Assembly: GCA_002480525.1 (NCBI GenBank) | Contig: DLCH01000076.1 | Span: 1-37,635, forward strand | Direction of reading: 5' to 3' | Origin: Gammaproteobacteria bacterium UBA7803 | GTDB lineage: Bacteria > Pseudomonadota > Gammaproteobacteria > Pseudomonadales > Azotimanducaceae | DNA: 37,635 nt | The notes under the pieces: model-generated | The model's input: only the letters and a program-made list of their open reading frames with translations | Database searches by the model: none | Told to the model about the DNA's origin: nothing | Shown here: one piece after another, positions 9,263 through 17,792 of the stretch | Layout: each line of letters starts with the position of its first letter | Numbering within the stretch: the first letter of the stretch is position 1 | Position numbers and translations under genes: made by a program

Positions 9263-9422
9263 GATCTTCTCCGAGCCGCTGCTCGGCCCGGTGTTCTTCG
9301 AGTTCATCGAGCGCAAGGGCAACTACCGCGAGGGCTTCGGCGAAGGTAACTTCGGTGCCTTGTTCGAGTCGATGGAGCGCGACCAGATCAACCGCGGCGC
9401 GCTGGAAATCAACCCAGCCTGA
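9261..9422 (+). pseudogene. hpd: 3' fragment of 4-hydroxyphenylpyruvate dioxygenase
   Basis: The plus-strand frame ending at the TGA at 9420-9422 reads IFSEPLLGPVFFEFIERKGN, then FGEGNFGALFESMERDQINR, which is the conserved C-terminus of bacterial HPPD. It includes the Glu of FFEFIERKG, which belongs to the iron-binding facial triad in this family. Only about 53 codons remain; there is no start. HPPD makes homogentisate in tyrosine breakdown, so this is chromosomal catabolic DNA, out of place in a metal-resistance block. It meets the truncated lrp head to head. Confidence 0.85.
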
Positions 9423-9463
9423 TTCGGGCTTTCCCCCTGAAGGCATAGCACCTTCCGCATCTC

Positions 9464-9492
9464 GCGAGCCCCGGTGGGGCTCGCACTATTTT
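9464..9492 (+). terminator. Rho-independent terminator behind the hpd remnant
   Basis: A perfect 9-bp stem GCGAGCCCC / GGGGCTCGC with a 3-base loop is followed by ACTATTTT. It is probably the original hpd terminator carried along with the fragment, and it would shield the transfer module from read-through of the cargo. Confidence 0.8.
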
Positions 9493-9587
9493 GGCAAGCG
9501 GCCTCCACGATGCCCATTGGCCCTCGTGCAGCTTGCACCATTCATCTCCTCACAATCGAACATCACCACGGCACGGTGCAGGCTTCT

Positions 9588-9615
9588 TTGACTAATATAT
9601 GAACACATGTATAAT
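9588..9615 (+). promoter_or_regulatory. Sigma-70 promoter of the LysR-eex unit
   Basis: TTGACT (9588-9593) and a perfect TATAAT (9610-9615) are separated by 16 bp. It lies about 90 bp before the LysR start at 9709, so the leader is long. The sequence is much more AT-rich than its surroundings. Confidence 0.8.
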
Positions 9616-9708
9616 TGTTTATTCAATATTTGGCCTCAGCTCGACTGGTGCTACAGCAGGCGTGCATCTCGTCCCCCGAATCAACATGGATCATGGAAGG
9701 ACAAGACT

Positions 9709-10653
9709 ATGGAACTTCGTCACTTGCGCTGCTTCATTGCGGTTGCTGAGGAACTCCATTTCGCCCGCGCTGCCGAGCGGCTGCACATCGAGCAGTCTCC
9801 ACTGTCACGGGCCATCAAGGAACTGGAAGAAGAACTGGGCGTGATGCTGTTTGCCCGCACCACGCGCAGCACTCGGCTGACCCGTGCGGGCGAGCTGTTT
9901 CTGGAGCACGTGCGCCGCGTGCTCTCCGCCTTGGAGCAGGCACGCGATAGCGTGAAAGCGGCAGCAAACGGTTTTCATGGCCAGTTGCGCGTGGCATTGT
10001 CCGACGGCATCACGCCGTCGCGCCTTTCTGCGTTGCTCGTACTTTGCCGCCAGGAAGAACCCGAGGTCGAAATCCGGTTCTTCGAGGTGCCCCTATCGCA
10101 ACAGATCAAGGGGCTGCATAGCGATCTGTATGACGTAGGGTTTGCTCAATCCGACGAAGTGGGCGACGGTATCGTCGCCACGCCCGCATGGAGCGATGCG
10201 CTGATGGTGGCCGTGCCAGCTCGGCATCCGCTTCTGGCCCACAAGCGCATCCCCTTGGATGAGTTGCTTCGCTATCCACTGGTTCTGTGCGATCCACAGG
10301 CATGTGAGGGCCATGCCAAGCAAGTTGAACGGGTGTTGCGCCGTGCGGATGTGGAGCCACTGATTGCAGAGAGGGTTTCGTCCACCGACCTGATGATGGC
10401 CCTAGTCTCGGCCGGTTTTGCGCTCGGCCTAGCAGGCAGTGCACACATTGCCGCCAGCCGTGAGCCGGGTGTAGTGGCCCGGCCGCTAGCTTCGCGCGTG
10501 TCGCCCCTCACGACCTATCTGTTGCGGCTGGACGGAGATCCGTCCGACGAGTTGGCGCGGTTTATTGAGCGCGCACAGGCCATCGAACAGCCGGAAACCC
10601 CCAGGCCCATACGAGGCCGTAATCCCGATCACCCGGAGGAACTGACGCCATGA
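9709..10653 (+). CDS. LysR-family regulator at the head of the ICE transfer module
   Basis: This 314-residue regulator has the N-terminal LysR winged helix (MELRHLRCFIAVAEELHFAR, then AAERLHIEQSPLSRAIKELE) and a periplasmic-binding-protein-like effector domain from about residue 90. The start at 9709 is chosen because it gives the canonical MELRHL beginning and follows GGAAGG; the longer frame from 9607 starts inside the -10 box of the promoter. Tn4371-type elements carry a LysR gene at this place upstream of traG. It probably senses a small molecule and controls transfer genes, but the ligand and targets cannot be read. The stop overlaps the eex start as ATGA. Confidence 0.9.
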   Translation: MELRHLRCFIAVAEELHFARAAERLHIEQSPLSRAIKELEEELGVMLFARTTRSTRLTRAGELFLEHVRRVLSALEQARDSVKAAANGFHGQLRVALSDGITPSRLSALLVLCRQEEPEVEIRFFEVPLSQQIKGLHSDLYDVGFAQSDEVGDGIVATPAWSDALMVAVPARHPLLAHKRIPLDELLRYPLVLCDPQACEGHAKQVERVLRRADVEPLIAERVSSTDLMMALVSAGFALGLAGSAHIAASREPGVVARPLASRVSPLTTYLLRLDGDPSDELARFIERAQAIEQPETPRPIRGRNPDHPEELTP

Positions 10654-10928
10654 AGAAGATCATCCCATTCTTGCTGGTTGCCGTGTTGACTGCCTGCGGC
10701 CAGTCCGATGGGCCACAGAAGTCCGCCGGTTCCGCAGCCAACATCCCGACAGTGGAAGAGCTGGCGGCCAACCCCGAACGGCTCAAGGAACTGCGCCAGC
10801 AGTGCAAGACCGACCGCCCCAAGCTGGGCGACGTGTTGTGCAACCGGGTGGCCGAGGCCACGCGCAAGCGGTTCTATGGCGACGGGGAAACGCCCTACAC
10901 ACCGCCGAAGGAGCCGCCTAAGTTTTGA
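10650..10928 (+). CDS. EexN-like entry-exclusion lipoprotein
   Basis: This 92-residue lipoprotein has signal sequence MKKIIPFLLVAVLTAC with a lipobox LTAC, so Cys16 would be lipidated. The mature part has the EexN-type core LKELRQQCKTDRPKLGDVLC with two cysteines, then ATRKRFYGDGETPYTPP. Such proteins reduce the uptake of a second copy of the same element by the host cell. It is translationally coupled to the LysR gene. Its C-terminal motif RF-x-G-x-G-x-TPYTP is shared with TrbJ at 17789-18514, and a second EexN-like gene lies at 18527-18811. Confidence 0.85.
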   Translation: MKKIIPFLLVAVLTACGQSDGPQKSAGSAANIPTVEELAANPERLKELRQQCKTDRPKLGDVLCNRVAEATRKRFYGDGETPYTPPKEPPKF

Positions 10929-10930
10929 TC

Positions 10931-11077
10931 GTGGCCGCTTCGCCACGAATATTGGATTTCCTGACCGACACGCCGCAACGCGCCTGCGCTTGCGACGTTT
11001 TTCGTTGGCTCGCCACCGCGCTAATTCTTTCTTTTTGCTCGATCTTTCTGCTTAAAACGGTCTTTGACCGGCACTGA
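10931..11077 (+). CDS. Possible small single-span membrane protein
   Basis: A 48-codon frame begins with GTG (or with TTG at 10925, overlapping the eex stop). It encodes a basic/polar N-terminus with a CAC triplet, followed by one strong hydrophobic segment (WLATALILSFCSIFLLKTVF) and a charged end. The hydrophobic segment and the place directly after eex suggest a real gene, but there is no clear ribosome site and no family that I recognise. It could be a chance frame in the gap between eex and traG. Confidence 0.35.
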   Translation: MAASPRILDFLTDTPQRACACDVFRWLATALILSFCSIFLLKTVFDRH

Positions 11078-11100
11078 CGCGGCACCGATCCTGACGCCTC

Positions 11101-11124
11101 CGGCACGTCCTTGTGCCGCTTTTT
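11101..11124 (+). terminator. Rho-independent terminator between eex and traG
   Basis: The stem CGGCAC / GTGCCG with a 6-base loop is followed by CTTTTT. It separates the LysR-eex unit from the traG-trb operon, so the latter should have its own promoter in the short stretch 11125-11163 or depend on read-through. Confidence 0.7.
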
Positions 11125-11163
11125 CCATGAGGAATCGGCGCAGGAGAAATCGGAGGCCAGGTC

Positions 11164-13167
11164 ATGCAAGGGACGAACGTGCTGTTCGGTCAGATCGCCG
11201 TGGTATTCGGCATCGTGATCGCCGGAGTGTGGGGTGCCACACAATGGACAGCAGCAGCCCTTGGCTATCAAGTACGCCTTGGCTCGCCCTGGTTCGATCT
11301 TCTTGGCACGCCGATCTATCACCCGTGGAAGCTGTTTGAGTGGTGGTTTTCTTACGGCGCCTATACCCCGGAAATCTTCGACACCGGCGGAGCCATCGCT
11401 GGCAGCAGTGGCATGGTCGCCGTGGCCGTCGCCATTGCCATGTCGGTCTGGCGCTCGCGGCAGGCACGCCTTGTCACGACCTACGGATCGGCCCGCTGGG
11501 CGAACGCGCATGACATTCGCAAGGCGGGCCTCACGCAGCCAGAGGGCGTGTTCCTCGGCCAGCACGACCGCCAGTACCTGCGCCATGAGGGGCCAGAGCA
11601 TGTCCTGACGTTCGCACCCACGCGCTCGGGCAAGGGCGTCGGCCTGGTGGTGCCGACGCTGCTTTCTTGGCCCGCGTCCGCCGTCATCCACGACATCAAG
11701 GGCGAGAACTGGCAGATCACCGCAGGCTGGCGCTCGCGCTTCTCGCATTGCCTGCTGTTCAACCCCACGGATGCGAAGTCGGCGGCCTACAACCCGCTGC
11801 TGGAGGTGCGGCGCGGCGCGCATGAAGTGCGCGACGTGCAGAACATCGCGGACATTCTGGTCGATCCCGAAGGCGCGCTGGAGAAGCGCAACCATTGGGA
11901 AAAGACCAGCCACGCGCTGCTGGTCGGCGCGATCCTGCATGTGCTCTACGCGGGCGAAGACAAGACGCTGCGCGGCGTCGCCAACTTCCTCAGCGACCCG
12001 GCCAGCCCGTTCGAGCTGACCTTGCATCGAATGATGACCACGCCCCACTTGGGCGAGGGGCCGCATCCGGTAGTCGCGTCGGCGGCGCGTGAAGTGCTCA
12101 ACAAGTCGGACAACGAGCGTTCCGGCGTGTTAAGCACCGCCATGTCGTTCCTCGGCCTGTACCGCGATCCCACGGTGGCCGAAGTCACCTCGCGCTGTGA
12201 CTGGCGCATCGCCGACCTGATCGCGGCCGAGCATCCGGTGTCGCTGTACCTGGTGGTGCCGCCTTCGGACATATCGCGCACCAAACCGCTCATCCGCCTG
12301 ATCCTCAACCAGATCGGGCGACGCCTCACCGAATCGCTGGACGGCAGCGACGGCATCGAACGCCGCCACAAGCTGCTGCTGATGCTCGACGAGTTCCCGG
12401 CCCTGGGGCGGCTCGACTTCTTCGAGACAGCCTTGGCCTTCATGGCGGGCTACGGCATCCGCAGCTTCCTCATCGCGCAGTCACTCAACCAGATCGACAA
12501 GGCGTATGGACAGAACCATTCCATTCTCGACAACTGCCACGTCAGGGTGACGTTCGCCACCAACGACGAACGCACCGCCAAGCGCATTTCCGAGACGCTG
12601 GGCACTGCGACCGAGCTGCGCGCGCAACGCAACTACGCGGGCCACCGGCTCGCGCCGTGGCTGGGCCACCTCATGGTGTCGCGCCAGGAGACGGCCCGCC
12701 CGCTGCTGACGCCGGGCGAGGTGATGCAGCTTCCGCCGGACGATGCCGTAGTGATGGTGTCCAGCATGGCGCCGATCAAGGCCCGGAAGCTGCGCTACTA
12801 CGCCGACGCCAATTTCAAGCAGCGCGTGCTGCCGCCGCCCGAGCTGGCGGACGGCCGGTACGCCGACGCGCCGCCACTGCGCCCCGACGACTGGAGTGGC
12901 CTGGCGATTCCTGCCGTGCCTGCCGCGCCTGCGGCCGATGCCGCCGAAGGCTTCCGGGCGTCGGCCGACGACGGCGGCCCGCGCCGTCAGCCCGAGCTAA
13001 CTGAGGCCGTCGCCTACGACCCCGAGCTGGCCGCGCCCGCGGCCGACCTCGGCCTGCTCGATGACGACGACGACCTGCCGCTTCCCCTTCCTCGCCAGCT
13101 TGATCCGGCCATGCAGCGCACGGCCCGGCTGGCGTCCCTCGACCCCAACGACGGAATCGAGCTATGA
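11164..13167 (+). CDS. traG: Type IV coupling protein TraG/VirD4
   Basis: This is a 667-residue inner membrane ATPase that brings the relaxase-DNA complex to the mating-pair channel. Two N-terminal membrane segments are followed by the cytoplasmic RecA-like domain with Walker A TRSGKG (about residue 150) and Walker B LLLMLDEFPALG (about residue 405). The segment HDIKGENWQITAGWR is typical of VirD4/TraG. The C-terminal 100 residues are Ala/Pro/Asp-rich and probably disordered. It starts after GGAGG and overlaps the CopG-like gene by ATGA. The matching relaxase is not in the window. Confidence 0.95.
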   Translation: MQGTNVLFGQIAVVFGIVIAGVWGATQWTAAALGYQVRLGSPWFDLLGTPIYHPWKLFEWWFSYGAYTPEIFDTGGAIAGSSGMVAVAVAIAMSVWRSRQARLVTTYGSARWANAHDIRKAGLTQPEGVFLGQHDRQYLRHEGPEHVLTFAPTRSGKGVGLVVPTLLSWPASAVIHDIKGENWQITAGWRSRFSHCLLFNPTDAKSAAYNPLLEVRRGAHEVRDVQNIADILVDPEGALEKRNHWEKTSHALLVGAILHVLYAGEDKTLRGVANFLSDPASPFELTLHRMMTTPHLGEGPHPVVASAAREVLNKSDNERSGVLSTAMSFLGLYRDPTVAEVTSRCDWRIADLIAAEHPVSLYLVVPPSDISRTKPLIRLILNQIGRRLTESLDGSDGIERRHKLLLMLDEFPALGRLDFFETALAFMAGYGIRSFLIAQSLNQIDKAYGQNHSILDNCHVRVTFATNDERTAKRISETLGTATELRAQRNYAGHRLAPWLGHLMVSRQETARPLLTPGEVMQLPPDDAVVMVSSMAPIKARKLRYYADANFKQRVLPPPELADGRYADAPPLRPDDWSGLAIPAVPAAPAADAAEGFRASADDGGPRRQPELTEAVAYDPELAAPAADLGLLDDDDDLPLPLPRQLDPAMQRTARLASLDPNDGIEL

Positions 13168-13628
13168 GCCACTATCGCCTGAACCTCTTTATCCAGCCCG
13201 AGCACGCCCAGCGGCTCGATGAACTGGCCGCCAAGAAAGGCGTGTCCAAGTCCAGCATCGTCGCCGCTGCCTTGGCGTCCTGGCTGTCGCCGGACGCGGC
13301 CGACCAGCGCGAGGCGGCCATCGCCAAGCGCCTTGATCGCCTCTCGCGCCAGGCCGAGCGAATGGAGCGCGACCAGAGCATCGCCATCGAGACGCTGGCG
13401 CTGTTCATCCGCTACTACCTGACCGTCAGCACGCCGGTTCCCGAGGCGCACCAAGAGGCGGCCCGCGCCTTGGGCAAGGCGCGTTTCGAGCAGTTCACCG
13501 AGCAGCTTGGCCGCCACCTGATGCGTGGGCGCAGCCTGGTGCGCGACGTGGTGGAGGAATTGCATCCCGATTCGGTGCGGATGGAGGACGCGGCGGCAGC
13601 CGCCGATGCGCAGGAGCGTGCGTCATGA
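13164..13628 (+). CDS. CopG-like ribbon-helix-helix protein of the trb operon
   Basis: The first 45 of 154 residues fit a ribbon-helix-helix DNA-binding unit (YRLNLFIQPEHAQRLDELAA, then KGVSKSSIVAAALASWL). The rest is a long, mostly helical region rich in Arg and Glu. A gene of this kind sits between traG and trbB in Tn4371-type elements. It may bind an operator of the transfer operon or an oriT-near site; neither can be shown here. It overlaps traG and trbB by 4 bp on both sides, so it is made together with them. Confidence 0.85.
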   Translation: MSHYRLNLFIQPEHAQRLDELAAKKGVSKSSIVAAALASWLSPDAADQREAAIAKRLDRLSRQAERMERDQSIAIETLALFIRYYLTVSTPVPEAHQEAARALGKARFEQFTEQLGRHLMRGRSLVRDVVEELHPDSVRMEDAAAAADAQERAS

Positions 13629-14677
13629 GCGCCGTTTCCCAATCCATGAGTGCCACGTCGCTCGACCGGCGCATCCAGATGCTGCGCACGGCAATGGGGC
13701 CGCTGATCGCCACCGCGCTCGAAGACCCCGACGTGGTGGAAATCATGCTCAACCCTGACCGCACCCTTTGGGTGGATCGCCTGTCGTCGGGCCGCGCGCC
13801 TATGGGCGTGGAGCTGCCCGAAGCCGATGGCGAGCGAATCATCCGCCTGGTCGCGGCCCACGTCGGCGCGGAGGTGCATCGCGGCCAGCCGCTGCTGTCC
13901 GCCGAACTGCCCGAAACCGGTGAACGCTTCGAGGGCATCCTGCCGCCAGCCGCGCCGGGGCCGGCCTTCGCGCTGCGCAAGCGCGCCATCGGCGTGATCC
14001 CGCTGGAGCGGTACGTCGTGGACGGAATGATGACCGCCGCCCAGGCGGGCTTTTTGGTGCGCGCCGTGCGCGAGCGCCAGAACGTCCTGATCGCGGGGGC
14101 CACCAGCAGCGGCAAGACGACCTTGGCGAACGCGCTGCTGGCCGAGATAGCTGCCACGGGCGACCGCGTGCTGGTGCTCGAAGACACGGTGGAGCTGCAA
14201 TGCGCGGCCCGCGACCACGTTCCGCTGCGCACGCGCTCCGGCGTGGTGTCCATGACCGAGCTGGTGCGCTCGTCCATGCGCCTGCGACCTGATCGCGTCG
14301 TCGTCGGCGAGGTACGCGGTGCCGAGGCGCTGGATCTCATCAAGGTGTGGGGCACCGGCCACCCCGGCGGCGTCGCCACGATCCACGCCGGCTCCGCGCT
14401 GGGCGCGTTGCTGCGCCTGGAGCAACTGATTCTCGAAGTGGCGGTGAATCCGCCGCGTGCGCTGATCGCCGAGGCGGTCAACGTGGTGATCCAGATCGCC
14501 GGGCGCGGACGCAAGCGCCGCATCGAGAACATCGCCCGCATCGTCGGCTTCGACGGCGTGGGCTACCAACTGGTGGACGCGCTGGAAACGCCGTTTCCCG
14601 AGCTGCCGCCGATCCCTGATGCCGCACCCGCTGCGGCGACTTCCTCGTCCCCTGACCAACCTGGAGAACTGCTATGA
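13625..14677 (+). CDS. trbB: Conjugal transfer ATPase TrbB (VirB11 family)
   Basis: This 350-residue hexameric traffic ATPase works at the cytoplasmic base of the type IV secretion channel. Walker A GATSSGKTTLANALL is near residue 160, the Asp box VLVLEDTVELQC follows, Walker B is RPDRVVVGEVRGAE, and the His box is GTGHPGGVATIHAG. All catalytic motifs are intact. A Pro/Ala-rich tail of about 25 residues ends the protein. It overlaps trbC by ATGA. Confidence 0.96.
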   Translation: MSAVSQSMSATSLDRRIQMLRTAMGPLIATALEDPDVVEIMLNPDRTLWVDRLSSGRAPMGVELPEADGERIIRLVAAHVGAEVHRGQPLLSAELPETGERFEGILPPAAPGPAFALRKRAIGVIPLERYVVDGMMTAAQAGFLVRAVRERQNVLIAGATSSGKTTLANALLAEIAATGDRVLVLEDTVELQCAARDHVPLRTRSGVVSMTELVRSSMRLRPDRVVVGEVRGAEALDLIKVWGTGHPGGVATIHAGSALGALLRLEQLILEVAVNPPRALIAEAVNVVIQIAGRGRKRRIENIARIVGFDGVGYQLVDALETPFPELPPIPDAAPAAATSSSPDQPGELL

Positions 14678-15057
14678 CGCAGATGACCATTCCTGCTTTC
14701 CGTGTTTCCGTAAATCCGGCTTTGCGCCTTGCACGGCTGCGCTGCCTGGCCCGCCCTGCGGGGCGAGGGCTGCTGCTGGCCGCGCTGTTGCTGTTCCTGG
14801 CCGGCACCGCGCAGGCCGCTGGTTCCTCGATGCCCTGGGAAGGCCCGTTGCAGTCGATCTTGGAGTCGATTCAGGGGCCGGTGGCGCGCATCGTCGCGGT
14901 CATCATCATCATTGCCACGGGCCTCGCGCTCGCCTTCGGCGACACGTCGGGCGGCTTTCGCAAGCTGATCCAGATCGTGTTCGGCCTGTCCATCGCGTTC
15001 GCGGCTTCGAGCTTCTTCCTGTCGTTCTTTTCGTTCTCGGGCGGGGCTGTCGTATGA
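14674..15057 (+). CDS. trbC: Prepilin TrbC (VirB2 family)
   Basis: This 127-residue pilin precursor has a long signal sequence that ends around GTAQA-AGSSMPWEGP, then two hydrophobic segments (IVAVIIIIATGLALAFG and IVFGLSIAFAASSFFLSFF) joined by a short polar loop GDTSGGFRK. This is the usual TrbC/VirB2 plan; the mature product is the pilus subunit. Whether it is cyclised as in IncP plasmids depends on a TraF-like peptidase that is not in the window. Confidence 0.92.
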   Translation: MTQMTIPAFRVSVNPALRLARLRCLARPAGRGLLLAALLLFLAGTAQAAGSSMPWEGPLQSILESIQGPVARIVAVIIIIATGLALAFGDTSGGFRKLIQIVFGLSIAFAASSFFLSFFSFSGGAVV

Positions 15058-15326
15058 GCGGCCCGGATAGCTTCGCGGCCGGGTTCGAGGTGCCTTTGCA
15101 TCGCTCGCTCACCGAGCCGATCTTGCTGGGCGGCGCACCGCGCACCGTGGCGATTGCCAACGGCACGCTGGCCGCCGCCGTCGGGCTGGGCCTGCAACTG
15201 TGGATTCCTGGCGTGGTGCTCTGGATCGTCGGCCATTCGCTGGCGGTATGGGGTGCGCGCGTCGATCCGCAGTTCATGGCCGTGTTCGCCCGGCACATCA
15301 AGCACCGCCCGCTGCTGGACGTGTGA
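15054..15326 (+). CDS. trbD: Conjugal transfer protein TrbD (VirB3 family)
   Basis: This 90-residue inner membrane protein has a polar N-terminus (FEVPLHRSLTEPILLGGAPR) that is diagnostic for TrbD, two joined hydrophobic stretches and the end VFARHIKHRPLLDV. The ATG overlaps the trbC stop. TrbD works with the TrbE ATPase in pilus assembly. The start is the first Met of the conserved TrbD beginning; longer upstream frames only cover trbC in another frame. Confidence 0.93.
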   Translation: MSGPDSFAAGFEVPLHRSLTEPILLGGAPRTVAIANGTLAAAVGLGLQLWIPGVVLWIVGHSLAVWGARVDPQFMAVFARHIKHRPLLDV

Positions 15327-15338
15327 GGGGACGCCGCC

Positions 15339-17792
15339 ATGCTGAACCTCGCCGAATACCGCCAGCGCCCGGCCTTGCTCGCCGATTGGCTGCCGTGGGC
15401 CGGGCTCGTCGCGCCGGGTGTCGTCTTGAACAAGGACGGCAGTTTCCAGCGCACGGCCCGGTTTCGCGGGCCTGACCTCGACAGTGCCACGCAAGGCGAG
15501 CTGATCGCCACGTCGGCCCGCTTGAACAATGCGCTGCGCCGGCTGGGATCGGGCTGGGCGCTGTTCATCGAGGCCGAACGCAGCGCCGCCGCGGACTACC
15601 CGCACTCAGAGTTTCCGGAGGCGCTGTCGTGGCTGGTGGACGAAGAACGCCGCTCGGCCTTCGAGGACACCGGCCATCACTTCGAGAGCGGCTATCACTT
15701 GACGCTGGTGTACCTGCCGCCTGAAGAATCGCGCGCTCGTGCCGCCAAGATGCTCTACGAGAACACGCCGACGAATGGCGTGGACTGGCGCGAGCGGCTG
15801 CAAGCCTTCGTCGCGGAAACGGATCGGGTCTTTGACCAGCTCGATGGCGTCATGCCGGAAATTGCCTGGCTCGATGACGCGCAGACCCTGACCTACCTGC
15901 ACGCGACCATCTCGACGCGACGCTATCGCGTCGGTGTGCCCGAGGTGCCTTTCCACATCGACGCGCTGCTGGCCGACTCGCCGCTGGTTGGCGGCCTGGC
16001 CCCCATGCTGGGCGACCGGCACCTGCGCGTGGTGTCGGTGCGGGGCTTTCCGACCTCGACCTGGCCGGGGATTCTGGACGACCTCAACCGCCTCGGATTT
16101 GCGTATCGCTGGAGTACGCGCTTCCTCTGCATGGACAAATCCGAGGCGGAAAAAGACCTCGCCCGCCTGCGCCGCCAGTGGTTCGCCAAGCGCAAGAACG
16201 TCATCGCGCTGCTGCGCGAAACGATCTTCCAACAGGAGTCGCCGCTGGTGGACACGGATGCCTCGAACAAGGCGACCGATGCCGATGCCGCGTTGCAGGA
16301 GCTGGGCAGTGATCAAGTCGCCTTCGGCTACCTCACCGCCACGGTGACGGTGCTCGATGCCGACCCGGCCGCAGCCGACGAGAAGCTGCGCATGGTGGAG
16401 CGCGTCATCCAGGGCCGGGGCTTCGTGACCATCTCCGAAACGCTCAATGCCGTGGATGCGTGGCTGTCCTCGCTCCCCGGCAACGCCTATGCCAACGTGC
16501 GCCAGCCGATCGTCTCGACGCTGAACCTGGCGCACATGATGCCGGTGTCGGCCGTGTGGGCCGGCCCCGAGCGCAACGCGCATCTGGACGGCCCGCCTCT
16601 CATCGTGACGCGCACCGATGGCGCCACACCGTTTCGCTTGGTCACGCACGATGGCGACGTGGGCCACATGCTGGTGGCCGGCCCGACGGGCATGGGCAAG
16701 TCAGTGCTGCTCGCCACGCTGGCGATGCAGTTCCGCCGCTACCTCGGCTCGCGCATCTTCGCGTTCGATATGGGGCGTTCGATGCGCGCCACGATCCTCG
16801 GGCTTGGCGGCGAGCACTACGACTTGGGCACGGACGGCGAAATCGCCTTCCAGCCGCTCGCCCGCATTGACCGCGAAGGCTACCGCACCTGGGCCGCCGA
16901 ATGGATCGAAGGCCGTTTGCTGCATGAAGGCGTAGCAGTCGGCCCGGACGAGAAAGCCGCCATCTGGTCGGCGCTGGGCAGCTTGGCCGGTGCGCCCGTC
17001 GAGCAGCGCACGATGACCGGCCTGTCGGTGCTGCTGCAATCGAACGCGCTGCGCCAGGCGCTCGCGCCCTATGTGCTGGGCGGCGCGCACGGCAAGCTGC
17101 TGGATGCCGACCACGACCGGCTGGGCATGGCGGACGTGCAGGGTTTCGAGATGGAGGAGCTGATGCACAGCAAGGCCGCCGTCATGGCCGTGCTGCATTA
17201 CCTCTTTGCGCGCTTTGACGAACGCTTTGACGGTGCGCCCACGATGCTGATCCTCGATGAAGCGTGGCTGTTCCTGGATGACCCGGTGTTTGCCGCGCGC
17301 ATCCGCCAGTGGCTCAAGACGCTGCGCAAGAAAAACGTGTCGGTGATCTTCGCCACGCAGTCGCTCGCGGACATTAAGGATTCGAGCATCGCGCCCGCAA
17401 TCATCGAGAGCTGCGCAAGCCGCATCTTCCTGCCGAACCCGCAGGCGACCGAGCCGCAGATTCGCACGATCTACGAGGGCTTCGGGTTGAACTCGCGCCA
17501 GATCGAGATCGTCGCCACCGCGCAACCCAAGCGCGACTACTACTACCAATCCCGCCTCGGCAACCGCCTGTTCGACCTCGACCTGGGGGCGGCGACGCTG
17601 GCCTTCGCGGGCGCTTCCACGCCGCAAGACCAGCGCGACATAGACCGCGTGCTGCTGGACGCCGGCACGCCCGGCTTCGCGGGTGCCTGGCTGCGCCATC
17701 GCGGCCTCGATTGGGCGGCTGACCTGCTGCCCTCGTTCCCCGGCCTCGCGCCGGATTCCCTCGCTGACCAACCACAGGAGATCCTGCCATGA
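15339..17792 (+). CDS. trbE: Conjugal transfer ATPase TrbE (VirB4 family)
   Basis: This 817-residue protein is the largest ATPase of the mating-pair apparatus. The N-terminal VirB4-specific region (LNLAEYRQRPALLADWLPWA and onward) precedes the RecA domain with Walker A AGPTGMGKSVLL near residue 450 and Walker B MLILDEAWLFL near residue 636; VIFATQSLADI is the usual follow-up motif. Length and motifs are complete. It lies 12 bp after trbD and its stop overlaps trbJ as ATGA. Confidence 0.96.
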   Translation: MLNLAEYRQRPALLADWLPWAGLVAPGVVLNKDGSFQRTARFRGPDLDSATQGELIATSARLNNALRRLGSGWALFIEAERSAAADYPHSEFPEALSWLVDEERRSAFEDTGHHFESGYHLTLVYLPPEESRARAAKMLYENTPTNGVDWRERLQAFVAETDRVFDQLDGVMPEIAWLDDAQTLTYLHATISTRRYRVGVPEVPFHIDALLADSPLVGGLAPMLGDRHLRVVSVRGFPTSTWPGILDDLNRLGFAYRWSTRFLCMDKSEAEKDLARLRRQWFAKRKNVIALLRETIFQQESPLVDTDASNKATDADAALQELGSDQVAFGYLTATVTVLDADPAAADEKLRMVERVIQGRGFVTISETLNAVDAWLSSLPGNAYANVRQPIVSTLNLAHMMPVSAVWAGPERNAHLDGPPLIVTRTDGATPFRLVTHDGDVGHMLVAGPTGMGKSVLLATLAMQFRRYLGSRIFAFDMGRSMRATILGLGGEHYDLGTDGEIAFQPLARIDREGYRTWAAEWIEGRLLHEGVAVGPDEKAAIWSALGSLAGAPVEQRTMTGLSVLLQSNALRQALAPYVLGGAHGKLLDADHDRLGMADVQGFEMEELMHSKAAVMAVLHYLFARFDERFDGAPTMLILDEAWLFLDDPVFAARIRQWLKTLRKKNVSVIFATQSLADIKDSSIAPAIIESCASRIFLPNPQATEPQIRTIYEGFGLNSRQIEIVATAQPKRDYYYQSRLGNRLFDLDLGAATLAFAGASTPQDQRDIDRVLLDAGTPGFAGAWLRHRGLDWAADLLPSFPGLAPDSLADQPQEILP

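Noticed and set aside
9601..9620. ArsR-type operator in TGAACACATGTATA upstream of the LysR gene
   Set aside because: The sequence looks like half of the 1894 operator, but it lacks the second arm and is explained by the spacer and -10 box of the sigma-70 promoter.
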